Part shown: positions 11,201 through 24,342 of the stretch, one piece after another
How the letters are laid out: the number at the start of each line of letters is the position of its first letter
How positions within the stretch are numbered: position 1 is the first letter of the stretch
Assembly: GCF_963576545.1 (NCBI RefSeq)
Contig: NW_026870578.1
Span: 186,001-250,000, forward strand
Source: Limanda limanda
Taxonomy: Eukaryota > Chordata > Actinopteri > Pleuronectiformes > Pleuronectidae
Reading direction: 5' to 3'
Length of the DNA: 64,000 nt
Notes under the pieces: generated by a model
What the model saw: only the letters and a program-made list of their open reading frames with translations
The model's database searches: none
Told to the model about the DNA's origin: nothing
Position numbers and translations under genes: made by a program

Positions 11201-14200
11201 GGATGGTACCGATCGATGTGCGCTACCCCATTTAGTGGGGGTAGAGCCTACTTGCAAGTCTCTCCGACCTTCACAAAAAAAGTTATTCAAGAATATCTCC
11301 TCAGATTTGGGGGAATTTCGTCGGTCGACCTCTTCCGAAGGTCGTACAAGCTCGGAAATGGTACCAATCGATCCGCAGGACCCAAATTAGTCCAGATGCA
11401 ACCACTTTCCAAGTCTCTCCGACCTTCACAAAAAAAGTTATTCAAGAATATCTCTTTCTCCTATGTGCTTTCATCCCTAACCCTAACCCTTCCGAAAGTC
11501 GGAGAAGCTCAAGGATGGTACCGATCGATGCGCGCTACCCCATTTAGTGGGGGTAGAGCCTACTTGCAAGTCTCTCCGACCTTCACAAAAAAGGTTATTC
11601 AAGAATATCTCTTTCTCCTATGTGCTTTCATCCCTAACCCTAACCCTAACCCTTCCGAAAGTCGGAGAAGCTCAAGGATGGTACCGATCGATGCGCGCTA
11701 CCCCATTTAGTGGGGGTAGAGCCTACTTGCAAGTCTCTCCGACCTTCACAAAAAAAGTTATTCAAGAATATCTCCTCAGATTTGGGGGAATTTCGTCGGT
11801 CGACCTCTTCCGAAGGTCGTACAAGCTCGGGGATGGTAACAATCGATCCGCAGGACCCAAATTAGTCCAGATGCAACCACTTTCCAAGTCTCTCCGACCT
11901 TCACAAAAAAAGTTATTCAAGAATATCTCTTTCTCCTATGTGCTTTCATCCCTAACCCTAACCCTAACCCTTCCGAAAGTCGGAGAAGCTCAAGGATGGT
12001 ACCAATCGATGCGCGCTACCCCATTTAGTGGGGGTAGAGCCTACTTGCAAGTCTCTCCGACCTTCACAAAAAAAGTTATTCAAGAATATCTCCTCAGATT
12101 TGGGGGAATTTCGTCGGTCGACCTCTTCCGAAGGTCGTACAAGCTCGGGGATGGTACCAATCGATCCGCAGGACCCAAATTAGTCCAGATGCAACCACTT
12201 TCCAAGTCTCTCCGACCTTCACAAAAAAAGTTATTCAAGAATATCTCTTTCTCCTATGTGCTTTCATCCCTAACCCTAACCCTAACCCTTCCGAAAGTCG
12301 GAGAAGCTCAAGGATGGTACCGATCGATGCGCGCTACCCCATTTAGTGGGGGTAGAGCCTACTTGCAAGTCTCTCCGACCTTCACAAAAAAAGTTATTCA
12401 AGAATATCTCTTTCTCCTATGTGCTTTCATCCCTAACCCTAACCCTAACCCTTCCGAAAGTCGGAGAAGCTCAAGGATGGTACCGATCGATGCGCGCTAC
12501 CCCATTTAGTGGGGGTAGAGCCTACTTGCAAGTCTCTCCTACCTTCACAAAAAAAGTTATTCAAGAATATCTCCTCAGATTTGGGGGAATTTCGTCGGTC
12601 GACCTCTTCCGAAGGTCGTACAAGCTCGGGGATGGTACCAATCGATCCGCAGGACCCAAATTAGTCCAGATGCAACCACTTTCCAAGTCTCTCCGACCTT
12701 CACAAAAAAAGTTATTCAAGAATATCTCTTTCTCCTATGTGCTTTCATCCCTAACCCTAACCCTAACCCTTCCGAAAGTCGGAGAAGCTCAAGGATGGTA
12801 CCGATCGATGCGCGCTACCCCATTTAGTGGGGGTAGAGCCTACTTGCAAGTCTCTCCGACCTTCACAAAAAAAGTTATTCAAGAATATCTCTTTCTCCTA
12901 TGTGCTTTCATCCCTAACCCTAACCCTAACCCTTCCGAAAGTCGGAGAAGCTCAAGGATGGTACCGATCGATGCGCGCTACCCCATTTAGTGGGGGTAGA
13001 GCCTACTTGCAAGTCTCTCCGACCTTCACAAAAAAAGTTATTCAAGAATATCTCTTTCTCCTATGTGCTTTCATCCCTAACCCTAACCCTAACCCTTCCG
13101 AAAGTCGGAGAAGCTCAAGGATGGTACCGATCGATGCGCGCAACCCCATTTAGTGGGGGTAGAGCCTACTTGCAAGTCTCTCCGACCTTCACAAAAAAAG
13201 TTATTCAAGAATATCTCCTCAGATTTGGGGGAATTTCGTCGGTCGACCTCTTCCGAAGGTCGTACAAGCTCGGGGATGGTACCAATCGATCAGCAGGACC
13301 CAAATTAGTCCAGATGCAACCACTTTCCAAGTCTCTCCGACCTTCACAAAAAAAGTTATTCAAGAATATCTCTTTCTCCTATGTGCTTTCATCCCTAACC
13401 CTAACCCTAACCCTTCCGAAAGTCGGAGAAGCTCAAGGATGGTACCGATCGATGCGCGCTACCCCATTTAGTGGGGGTAGAGCCTACTTGCAAGTCTCTC
13501 CGACCTTCACAAAAAAAGTTATTCAAGAATATCTCCTCAGATTTGGGGGAATTTCGTCGGTCGACCTCTTCCGAAGGTCGTACAAGCTCGGGGATGGTAC
13601 CAATCGATCCGCAGGACCCAAATTAGTCCAGATGCAACCACTTTCCAAGTCTCTCCGACCTTCACAAAAAAAGTTATTCAAGAATATCTCTTTCTCCTAT
13701 GTGCTTTCATCCCTAACCCTAACCCTAACCCTTCCGAAAGTCGGAGAAGCTCAAGGATGGTACCGATCGATGCGCGCTACCCCATTTAGTGGGGGTAGAG
13801 CCTACTTGCAAGTCTCTCCGACCTTCACAAAAGAAGTTATTCAAGAATATCTCCTCAGATTTGGGGGAATTTCGTCGGTCGACCTCTTTCGAAGGTCGTA
13901 CAAGCTCGGGGATGGTACCAATCGATCCGCAGGACCCAAATTAGTCCAGATGCAACCACTTTCCAAGTCTCTCCGACCTTCACAAAAAAAGTTATTCAAG
14001 AATATCTCTTTCTCCTATGTGCTTTCATCCCTAACCCTAACCCTAACCCTTCCGAAAGTCGGAGAAGCTCAAGGATGGTACCGATCGATGCGCGCTACCC
14101 CATTTAGTGGGGGTAGAGCCTACTTGCAAGTCTCTCCGACCTTCACAAAAAAAGTTATTCAAGAATATCTCTTTCTCCTATGTGCTTTCATCCCTAACCC

Positions 14201-16503
14201 TAACCCTAACCCTTCCGAAAGTCGGAGAAGCTCAAGGATGGTACCGATCGATGTGCGCTACCCCATTTAGTGGGGGTAGAGCCTACTTGCAAGTCTCTCC
14301 GACCTTCACAAAAAAAGTTATTCAAGAATATCTCCTCAGATTTGGGGGAATTTCGTCGGTCGACCTCTTCCGAAGGTCGTACAAGCTCGGGGATGGTACC
14401 AATCGATCCGCAGGACCCAAATTAGTCCAGATGCAACCACTTTCCAAGTCTCTCCGACCTTCACAAAAAAAGTTATTCAAGAATATCTCTTTCTCCTATG
14501 TGCTTTCATCCCTAACCCTAACCCTAACCCTTCCGAAAGTCGGAGAAGCTCAAGGATGGTACCGATCGATGCGCGCTACCCCATTTAGTGGGGGTAGAGC
14601 CTACTTGCAAGTCTCTCCGACCTTCACAAAAAAGGTTATTCAAGAATATCTCTTTCTCCTATGTGCTTTCATCCCTAACCCTAACCCTAACCCTTCCGAA
14701 AGTCGGAGAAGCTCAAGGATGGTACCGATCGATGCGCGCTACCCCATTTAGTGGGGGTAGAGCCTACTTGCAAGTCTCTCCGACCTTCACAAAAAAAGTT
14801 ATTCAAGAATATCTCCTCAGATTTGGGGGAATTTCGTCGGTCGACCTCTTCCGAAGGTCGTACAAGCTCGGGGATGGTAACAATCGATCCGCAGGACCCA
14901 AATTAGTCCAGATGCAACCACTTTCCAAGTCTCTCCGACCTTCACAAAAAAAGTTATTCAAGAATATCTCTTTCTCCTATGTGCTTTCATCCCTAACCCT
15001 AACCCTAACCCTTCCGAAAGTCGGAGAAGCTCAAGGATGGTACCGATCGATGCGCGCTACCCCATTTAGTGGGGGTAGAGCCTACTTGCAAGTCTCTCCG
15101 ACCTTCACAAAAAAAGTTATTCAAGAATATCTCTTTCTCCTATGTGCTTTCATCCCTAACCCTAACCCTAACCCTTCCGAAAGTCGGAGAAGCTCAAGGA
15201 TGGTACCGATCGATGCGCGCTACCCCATTTAGTGGGGGTAGAGCCTACTTGCAAGTCTCTCCGACCTTCACAAAAAAAGTTATTCAAGAATATCTCTTTC
15301 TCCTATGTGCTTTCATCCCTAACCCTAACCCTAACCCTTCCGAAAGTCGGAGAAGCTCAAGGATGGTACCGATCGATGCGCGCAACCCCATTTAGTGGGG
15401 GTAGAGCCTACTTGCAAGTCTCTCCGACCTTCACAAAAAAAGTTATTCAAGAATATCTCCTCAGATTTGGGGGAATTTCGTCGGTCGACCTCTTCCGAAG
15501 GTCGTACAAGCTCGGGGATGGTACCAATCGATCCGCAGGACCCAAATTAGTCCAGATGCAACCACTTTCCAAGTCTCTCCGACCTTCACAAAAAAAGTTA
15601 TTCAAGAATATCTCTTTCTCCTATGTGCTTTCATCCCTAACCCTAACCCTAACCCTTCCGAAAGTCGGAGAAGCTCAAGGATGGTACTGATCGATGCTCG
15701 CTACCCCATTTAGTGGGGGTAGAGCCTACTTGCAAGTCTCTCCGACCTTCACAAAAAAAGTTATTCAAGAATATCTCTTTCTCCTATGTGCTTTCATCCC
15801 TAACCCTAACCCTAACCCTTCCAAAAGTCGGAGAAGCTCAAGGATGGTACCGATCGATGCGCGCTACCCCATTTAGTGGGGGTAGAGCCTACTTGCAAGT
15901 CTCTCCGACCTTCACAAAAAAAGTTATTCAAGAATATCTCCTCAGATTTGGGGGAATTTCGTCGGTCGACCTATTCCGAAGGTCGTACAAGCTCGGGGAT
16001 GGTACCAATCGATCCGCAGGACCCAAATTAGTCCAGATGCAACCACTTTCCAAGTCTCTCCGACCTTCACAAAAAAAGTTATTCAAGAATATCTCTTTCT
16101 CCTATGTGCTTTCATCCCTAACCCTAACCCTAACCCTTCCGAAAGTCGGAGAAGCTCAAGGATGGTACCGATCGATGCGCGCTACCCCATTTAGTGGGGG
16201 TAGAGCCTACTTGCAAGTCTCTCCGACCTTCACAAAAGAAGTTATTCAAGAATATCTCCTCAGATTTGGGGGAATTTCGTCGGTCGACCTCTTCCGAAGG
16301 TCGTACAAGCTCGGGGATGGTACCAATCGATCCGCAGGACCCAAATTAGTCCAGATGCAACCACTTTCCAAGTCTCTCCGACCTTCACAAAAAAAGTTAT
16401 TCAAGAATATCTCTTTCTCATATGTGCTTTCATCCCTAACCCTAACCCTAACCCTTCCGAAAGTCGGAGAAGCTCAAGGATGGTACCGATCGATGCGCGC
16501 TAC
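5292..16503 (+). repeat. Higher-order unit P, copy 1 (11,212 bp)
   Basis: Blocks are 5292: A2BC; 5936: ABC; 6417: ABC; 6898: A2(BC)3; 8178: ABC; 8659: A3(BC)2; 9784: A2(BC)3; 11064: ABC with short telomere tract; 11539: A(BC)2; 12338: ABC; 12819: A2(BC)3; 14099: ABC; 14580: ABC; 15061: A2BC; 15705: A(BC)2. The whole run recurs at 24343-35554 at offset 19,051 with the same block order. Rare markers are shared, such as TACCAATCGATGCGC (12001/31052) and the 6 bp loss (11475/30526). Two base differences were seen: 7371 C versus 26422 T, and 13889 T versus 32940 C. P is itself made of related subunits: its A2(BC)3 blocks lie 2,886 and 3,035 bp apart. Confidence 0.9.
11475..11489 (+). repeat. Short telomere tract (CCCTAA)2CCC in C(11381)
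   Basis: One 6 bp repeat is missing, leaving three C-triplets. Identical losses occur in C monomers at 19002, 22355, 30526, 36928, 41895 and 45248, and in one A at 57438. All seven C cases sit in homologous P or Q positions, so they probably descend from one or two slippage events copied by segmental duplication rather than seven separate events. Confidence 0.93.
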
Positions 16504-19500
16504 CCCATTTAGTGGGGGTAGAGCCTACTTGCAAGTCTCTCCGACCTTCACAAAAAAAGTTATTCAAGAATATCTCTTTCTCCTATGTGCTTTCATCCCT
16601 AACCCTAACCCTAACCCTTCCGAAAGTCGGAGAAGCTCAAGGATGGTACCGATCGATGCGCGCTACCCCATTTAGTGGGGGTAGAGCCTACTTGCAAGTC
16701 TCTCCGACCTTCACAAAAAAAGTTATTCAAGAATATCTCTTTCTCCTATGTGCTTTCATCCCTAACCCTAACCCTAACCCTTCCGAAAGTCGGAGAAGCT
16801 CAAGGATGGTACCGATCGATGCGCGCAACCCCATTTAGTGGGGGTAGAGCCTACTTGCAAGTCTCTCCGACCTTCACAAAAAAAGTTATTCAAGAATATC
16901 TCCTCAGATTTGGGGGAATTTCGTCGGTCGACCTCTTCCGAAGGTCGTACAAGCTCGGGGATGGTACCAATCGATCCGCAGGACCCAAATTAGTCCAGAT
17001 GCAACCACTTTCCAAGTCTCTCCGACCTTCACAAAAAAGGTTATTCAAGAATATCTCTTTCTCCTATGTGCTTTCATCCCTAACCCTAACCCTAACCCTT
17101 CCGAAAGTCGGAGAAGCTCAAGGATGGTACCGATCGATGCGCGCTACCCCATTTAGTGGGGGTAGAGCCTACTTGCAAGTCTCTCCGACCTTCACAAAAA
17201 AAGTTATTCAAGAATATCTCTTTCTCCTATGTGCTTTCATCCCTAACCCTAACCCTAACCCTTCCGAAAGTCGGAGAAGCTCAAGGATGGTACCGATCGA
17301 TGCGCGCAACCCCATTTAGTGGGGGTAGAGCCTACTTGCAAGTCTCTCCGACCTTCACAAAAAAAGTTATTCAAGAATATCTCCTCAGATTTGGGGGAAT
17401 TTCGTCGGTCGACCTCTTCCGAAGGTCGTACAAGCTCGGGGATGGTACCAATCGATCCGCAGGACCCAAATTAGTCCAGATGCAACCACTTTCCAAGTCT
17501 CTCCGACCTTCACAAAAAAAGTTATTCAAGAATATCTCTTTCTCATATGTGCTTTCATCCCTAACCCTAACCCTAACCCTTCCGAAAGTCGGAGAAGCTC
17601 AAGGATGGTACCGATCGATGCGCGCTACCCCATTTAGTGGGGGTAGAGCCTACTTGCAAGTCTCTCCGACCTTCACAAAAAAAGTTATTCAAGAATATCT
17701 CTTTCTCCTATGTGCTTTCATCCCTAACCCTAACCCTAACCCTTCCGAAAGTCGGAGAAGCTCAAGGATGGTACCGATCGATGCGCGCAACCCCATTTAG
17801 TGGGGGTAGAGCCTACTTGCAAGTCTCTCCGACCTTCACAAAAAAAGTTATTCAAGAATATCTCCTCAGATTTGGGGGAATTTCGTCGGTCGACCTCTTC
17901 CGAAGGTCGTACAAGCTCGGGGATGGTACCAATCGATCCGCAGGACCCAAATTAGTCCAGATGCAACCACTTTCCAAGTCTCTCCGACCTTCACAAAAAA
18001 GGTTATTCAAGAATATCTCTTTCTCCTATGTGCTTTCATCCCTAACCCTAACCCTAACCCTTCCGAAAGTCGGAGAAGCTCAAGGATGGTACCGATCGAT
18101 GCGCGCTACCCCATTTAGTGGGGGTAGAGCCTACTTGCAAGTCTCTCCGACCTTCACAAAAAAAGTTATTCAAGAATATCTCTTTCTCCTATGTGCTTTC
18201 ATCCCTAACCCTAACCCTAACCCTTCCGAAAGTCGGAGAAGCTCAAGGATGGTACCGATCGATGCGCGCAACCCCATTTAGTGGGGGTAGAGCCTACTTG
18301 CAAGTCTCTCCGACCATCACAAAAAAAGTTATTCAAGAATATCTCCTCAGATTTGGGGGAATTTCGTCGGTCGACCTCTTCCGAAGGTCGTACAAGCTCG
18401 GGGATGGTACCAATCGATCTGCAGGACCCAAATTAGTCCAGATGCAACCACTTTCCAAGTCTCTCCGACCTTCACAAAAAAAGTTATTCAAGAATATCTC
18501 TTTCTCCTATGTGCTTTCATCCCTAACCCTAACCCTAACCCTTCCGAAAGTCGGAGAAGCTCAAGGATGGTACCGATCGATGCGCGCTACCCCATTTAGT
18601 GGGGGTAGAGCCTACTTGCAAGTCTCTCCGACCTTCACAAAAAAAGTTATTCAAGAATATCTCTTTCTCCTATGTGCTTTCATCCCTAACCCTAACCCTA
18701 ACCCTTCCGAAAGTCGGAGAAGCTCAAGGATGGTACCGATCGATGCGCGCTACCCCATTTAGTGGGGGTAGAGCCTACTTGCAAGTCTCTCCTACCTTCA
18801 CAAAAAAAGTTATTCAAGAATATCTCCTCAGATTTGGGGGAATTTCGTCGGTCGACCTCTTCCGAAGGTCGTACAAGCTCGGGGATGGTACCAATCGATC
18901 CGCAGGACCCAAATTAGTCCAGATGCAACCACTTTCCAAGTCTCTCCGACCTTCACAAAAAAAGTTATTCAAGAATATCTCTTTCTCCTATGTGCTTTCA
19001 TCCCTAACCCTAACCCTTCCGAAAGTCGGAGAAGCTCAAGGATGGTACCGATCGATGCGCGCTACCCCATTTAGTGGGGGTAGAGCCTACTTGCAAGTCT
19101 CTCCGACCTTCACAAAAAAAGTTATTCAAGAATATCTCTTTCTCCTATGTGCTTTCATCCCTAACCCTAACCCTAACCCTTCCGAAAGTCGGAGAAGCTC
19201 AAGGATGGTACTGATCGATGCGCGCTACCCCATTTAGTGGGGGTAGAGCCTACTTGCAAGTCTCTCCGACCTTCACAAAAAAAGTTATTCAAGAATATCT
19301 CTTTCTCCTATGTGCTTTCATCCCTAACCCTAACCCTAACCCTTCCGAAAGTCGGAGAAGCTCAAGGATGGTACCGATCGATGCGCGCAACCCCATTTAG
19401 TGGGGGTAGAGCCTACTTGCAAGTCTCTCCGACCTTCACAAAAAAAGTTATTCAAGAATATCTCCTCAGATTTGGGGGAATTTCGTCGGTCGACCTCTTC

Positions 19501-22500
19501 CGAAGGTCGTACAAGCTCGGGGATGGTACCAATCGATCCGCAGGACCCAAATTAGTCCAGATGCAACCACTTTCCAAGTCTCTCCGACCTTCACAAAAAA
19601 AGTTATTCAAGAATATCTCTTTCTCCTATGTGCTTTCATCCCTAACCCTAACCCTAACCCTTCCGAAAGTCGGAGAAGCTCAAGGATGGTACCGATCGAT
19701 GCGCGCTACCCCATTTAGTGGGGGTAGAGCCTACTTGCAAGTCTCTCCGACCTTCACAAAAAAAGTTATTCAAGAATATCTCCTCAGATTTGGGGGAATT
19801 TCGTCGGTCGACCTCTTCCGAAGGTCGTACAAGCTCGGGGATGGTACCAATCGATCCGCAGGACCCAAATTAGTCCAGATGCAACCACTTTCCAAGTCTC
19901 TCCGACCTTCACAAAAAAAGTTATTCAAGAATATCTCTTTCTCCTATGTGCTTTCATCCCTAACCCTAACCCTAACCCTTCCGAAAGTCGGAGAAGCTCA
20001 AGGATGGTACCGATCGATGCGCGCTACCCCATTTAGTGGGGGTAGAGCCTACTTGCAAGTCTCTCCGACCTTCACAAAAGAAGTTATTCAAGAATATCTC
20101 CTCAGATTTGGGGGAATTTCGTCGGTCGACCTCTTCCGAAGGTCGTACAAGCTCGGGGATGGTACCAATCGATCCGCAGGACCCAAATTAGTCCAGATGC
20201 AACCACTTTCCAAGTCTCTCCGACCTTCACAAAAAAAGTTATTCAAGAATATCTCTTTCTCCTATGTGCTTTCATCCCTAACCCTAACCCTAACCCTTCC
20301 GAAAGTCGGAGAAGCTCAAGGATGGTACCGATCGATGCGCGCTACCCCATTTAGTGGGGGTAGAGCCTACTTGCAAGTCTCTCCGACCTTCACAAAAAAA
20401 GTTATTCAAGAATATCTCTTTCTCCTATGTGCTTTCATCCCTAACCCTAACCCTAACCCTTCCGAAAGTCGGAGAAGCTCAAGGATGGTACCGATCGATG
20501 TGCGCTACCCCATTTAGTGGGGGTAGAGCCTACTTGCAAGTCTCTCCGACCTTCACAAAAAAAGTTATTCAAGAATATCTCCTCAGATTTGGGGGAATTT
20601 CGTCGGTCGACCTCTTCCGAAGGTCGTACAAGCTCGGAAATGGTACCAATCGATCCGCAGGACCCAAATTAGTCCAGATGCAACCACTTTCCAAGTCTCT
20701 CCGACCTTCACAAAAAAAGTTATTCAAGAATATCTCTTTCTCCTATGTGCTTTCATCCCTAACCCTAACCCTAACCCTTCCGAAAGTCGGAGAAGCTCAA
20801 GGATGGTACCGATCGATGTGCGCTACCCCATTTAGTGGGGGTAGAGCCTACTTGCAAGTCTCTCCGACCTTCACAATAAAAGTTATTCAAGAATATCTCT
20901 TTCTCCTATGTGCTTTCATCCCTAACCCTAACCCTAACCCTTCCGAAAGTCGGAGAAGCTCAAGGATGGTACCGATCGATGCGCGCTACCCCATTTAGTG
21001 GGGGTAGAGCCTACTTGCAAGTCTCTCCGACCTTCACAAAAAAAGTTATTCAAGAATATCTCTTTCTCCTATGTGCTTTCATCCCTAACCCTAACCCTAA
21101 CCCTTCCGAAAGTCGGAGAAGCTCAAGGATGGTACCGATCGATGCGCGCAACCCCATTTAGTGGGGGTAGAGCCTACTTGCAAGTCTCTCCGACCTTCAC
21201 AAAAAAAGTTATTCAAGAATATCTCCTCAGATTTGGGGGAATTTCGTCGGTCGACCTCTTCCGAAGGTCGTACAAGCTCGGGGATGGTACCAATCGATCC
21301 GCAGGACCCAAATTAGTCCAGATGCAACCACTTTCCAAGTCTCTCCGACCTTCACAAAAAAAGTTATTCAAGAATATCTCTTTCTCCTATGTGCTTTCAT
21401 CCCTAACCCTAACCCTAACCCTTCCGAAAGTCGGAGAAGCTCAAGGATGGTACCGATCGATGCGCGCTACCCCATTTAGTGGGGGTAGAGCCTACTTGCA
21501 AGTCTCTCCGACCTTCACAAAAAAAGTTATTCAAGAATATCTCCTCAGATTTGGGGGAATTTCGTCGGTCGACCTCTTCCGAAGGTCGTACAAGCTCGGG
21601 GATGGTACCAATCGATCCGCAGGACCCAAATTAGTCCAGATGCAACCACTTTCCAAGTCTCTCCGACCTTCACAAAAAAAGTTATTCAAGAATATCTCTT
21701 TCTCCTATGTGCTTTCATCCCTAACCCTAACCCTAACCCTTCCGAAAGTCGGAGAAGCTCAAGGATGGTACCGATCGATGCGCGCTACCCCATTTAGTGG
21801 GGGTAGAGCCTACTTGCAAGTCTCTCCGACCTTCACAAAAGAAGTTATTCAAGAATATCTCCTCAGATTTGGGGGAATTTCGTCGGTCGACCTCTTCCGA
21901 AGGTCGTACAAGCTCGGGGATGGTACCAATCGATCCGCAGGACCCAAATTAGTCCAGATGCAACCACTTTCCAAGTCTCTCCGACCTTCACAAAAAAAGT
22001 TATTCAAGAATATCTCTTTCTCCTATGTGCTTTCATCCCTAACCCTAACCCTAACCCTTCCGAAAGTCGGAGAAGCTCAAGGATGGTACCGATCGATGTG
22101 CGCTACCCCATTTAGTGGGGGTAGAGCCTACTTGCAAGTCTCTCCGACCTTCACAAAAAAAGTTATTCAAGAATATCTCCTCAGATTTGGGGGAATTTCG
22201 TCGGTCGACCTCTTCCGAAGGTCGTACAAGCTCGGAAATGGTACCAATCGATCCGCAGGACCCAAATTAGTCCAGATGCAACCACTTTCCAAGTCTCTCC
22301 GACCTTCACAAAAAAAGTTATTCAAGAATATCTCTTTCTCCTATGTGCTTTCATCCCTAACCCTAACCCTTCCGAAAGTCGGAGAAGCTCAAGGATGGTA
22401 CCGATCGATGCGCGCTACCCCATTTAGTGGGGGTAGAGCCTACTTGCAAGTCTCTCCGACCTTCACAAAAAAGGTTATTCAAGAATATCTCTTTCTCCTA

Positions 22501-24342
22501 TGTGCTTTCATCCCTAACCCTAACCCTAACCCTTCCGAAAGTCGGAGAAGCTCAAGGATGGTACCGATCGATGCGCGCTACCCCATTTAGTGGGGGTAGA
22601 GCCTACTTGCAAGTCTCTCCGACCTTCACAAAAAAAGTTATTCAAGAATATCTCCTCAGATTTGGGGGAATTTCGTCGGTCGACCTCTTCCGAAGGTCGT
22701 ACAAGCTCGGGGATGGTAACAATCGATCCGCAGGACCCAAATTAGTCCAGATGCAACCACTTTCCAAGTCTCTCCGACCTTCACAAAAAAAGTTATTCAA
22801 GAATATCTCTTTCTCCTATGTGCTTTCATCCCTAACCCTAACCCTAACCCTTCCGAAAGTCGGAGAAGCTCAAGGATGGTACCGATCGATGCGCGCTACC
22901 CCATTTAGTGGGGGTAGAGCCTACTTGCAAGTCTCTCCGACCTTCACAAAAAAAGTTATTCAAGAATATCTCCTCAGATTTGGGGGAATTTCGTCGGTCG
23001 ACCTCTTCCGAAGGTCGTACAAGCTCGGGGATGGTACCAATCGATCCGCAGGACCCAAATTAGTCCAGATGCAACCACTTTCCAAGTCTCTCCGACCTTC
23101 ACAAAAAAAGTTATTCAAGAATATCTCTTTCTCCTATGTGCTTTCATCCCTAACCCTAACCCTAACCCTTCCGAAAGTCGGAGAAGCTCAAGGATGGTAC
23201 CGATCGATGCGCGCTACCCCATTTAGTGGGGGTAGAGCCTACTTGCAAGTCTCTCCGACCTTCACAAAAAAAGTTATTCAAGAATATCTCTTTCTCCTAT
23301 GTGCTTTCATCCCTAACCCTAACCCTAACCCTTCCGAAAGTCGGAGAAGCTCAAGGATGGTACCGATCGATGCGCGCTACCCCATTTAGTGGGGGTAGAG
23401 CCTACTTGCAAGTCTCTCCTACCTTCACAAAAAAAGTTATTCAAGAATATCTCCTCAGATTTGGGGGAATTTCGTCGGTCGACCTCTTCCGAAGGTCGTA
23501 CAAGCTCGGGGATGGTACCAATCGATCCGCAGGACCCAAATTAGTCCAGATGCAACCACTTTCCAAGTCTCTCCGACCTTCACAAAAAAAGTTATTCAAG
23601 AATATCTCTTTCTCCTATGTGCTTTCATCCCTAACCCTAACCCTAACCCTTCCGAAAGTCGGAGAAGCTCAAGGATGGTACCGATCGATGCGCGCTACCC
23701 CATTTAGTGGGGGTAGAGCCTACTTGCAAGTCTCTCCGACCTTCACAAAAAAAGTTATTCAAGAATATCTCTTTCTCCTATGTGCTTTCATCCCTAACCC
23801 TAACCCTAACCCTTCCGAAAGTCGGAGAAGCTCAAGGATGGTACCGATCGATGCGCGCTACCCCATTTAGTGGGGGTAGAGCCTACTTGCAAGTCTCTCC
23901 GACCTTCACAAAAAAAGTTATTCAAGAATATCTCTTTCTCCTATGTGCTTTCATCCCTAACCCTAACCCTAACCCTTCCGAAAGTCGGAGAAGCTCAAGG
24001 ATGGTACCGATCGATGCGCGCAACCCCATTTAGTGGGGGTAGAGCCTACTTGCAAGTCTCTCCGACCTTCACAAAAAAAGTTATTCAAGAATATCTCCTC
24101 AGATTTGGGGGAATTTCGTCGGTCGACCTCTTCCGAAGGTCGTACAAGCTCGGGGATGGTACCAATCGATCCGCAGGACCCAAATTAGTCCAGATGCAAC
24201 CACTTTCCAAGTCTCTCCGACCTTCACAAAAAAAGTTATTCAAGAATATCTCTTTCTCCTATGTGCTTTCATCCCTAACCCTAACCCTAACCCTTCCGAA
24301 AGTCGGAGAAGCTCAAGGATGGTACCGATCGATGCGCGCTAC
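16504..24342 (+). repeat. Higher-order unit Q, copy 1 (7,839 bp)
   Basis: Blocks are 16504: A2BC; 17148: ABC; 17629: ABC; 18110: ABC; 18591: ABC with short tract; 19066: A2(BC)3; 20346: ABC; 20827: A2(BC)4 with short tract in the last C; 22419: A(BC)2; 23218: ABC; 23699: A2BC. The unit recurs at 39397-47235 at offset 22,893 with identical block order. Markers include ACCATCAC in the core (18315/41208), CTCATATG (17545/40438) and AATAAAAG (near 20877/43770). Its first ~0.9 kb also matches the start of P (5292). Together P and Q form the 19,051 bp super-repeat, since 11,212 + 7,839 = 19,051. Confidence 0.9.
20827..22418 (+). repeat. A2(BC)4 block, longest BC run (copy 1)
   Basis: Two A monomers are followed by four BC pairs, the longest strictly alternating beta-alpha stretch in the window. 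The last C (22261) has a 15 bp telomere tract (22355-22369). The first A has AATAAAAG in the core. BC is 318 bp, a multiple of three, so a chance open frame stays open across the block (20998-22590); this is not evidence of coding. The twin block is at 43720-45311. Confidence 0.9.

Noticed and set aside
20998..22590. Long open reading frames on the plus strand (up to 530 codons, also 43891-45483), translating to a repetitive protein with PNPNPN or LTLTLT tracts
   Set aside because: They are a by-product of the satellite. BC is 318 bp (divisible by 3), so frames persist through BC runs, while A (163 bp) shifts frame and ends them at the TAG in L1. The same DNA is open in two overlapping frames, lengths follow BC number only, and variants ignore codon position. 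No known domain is visible.
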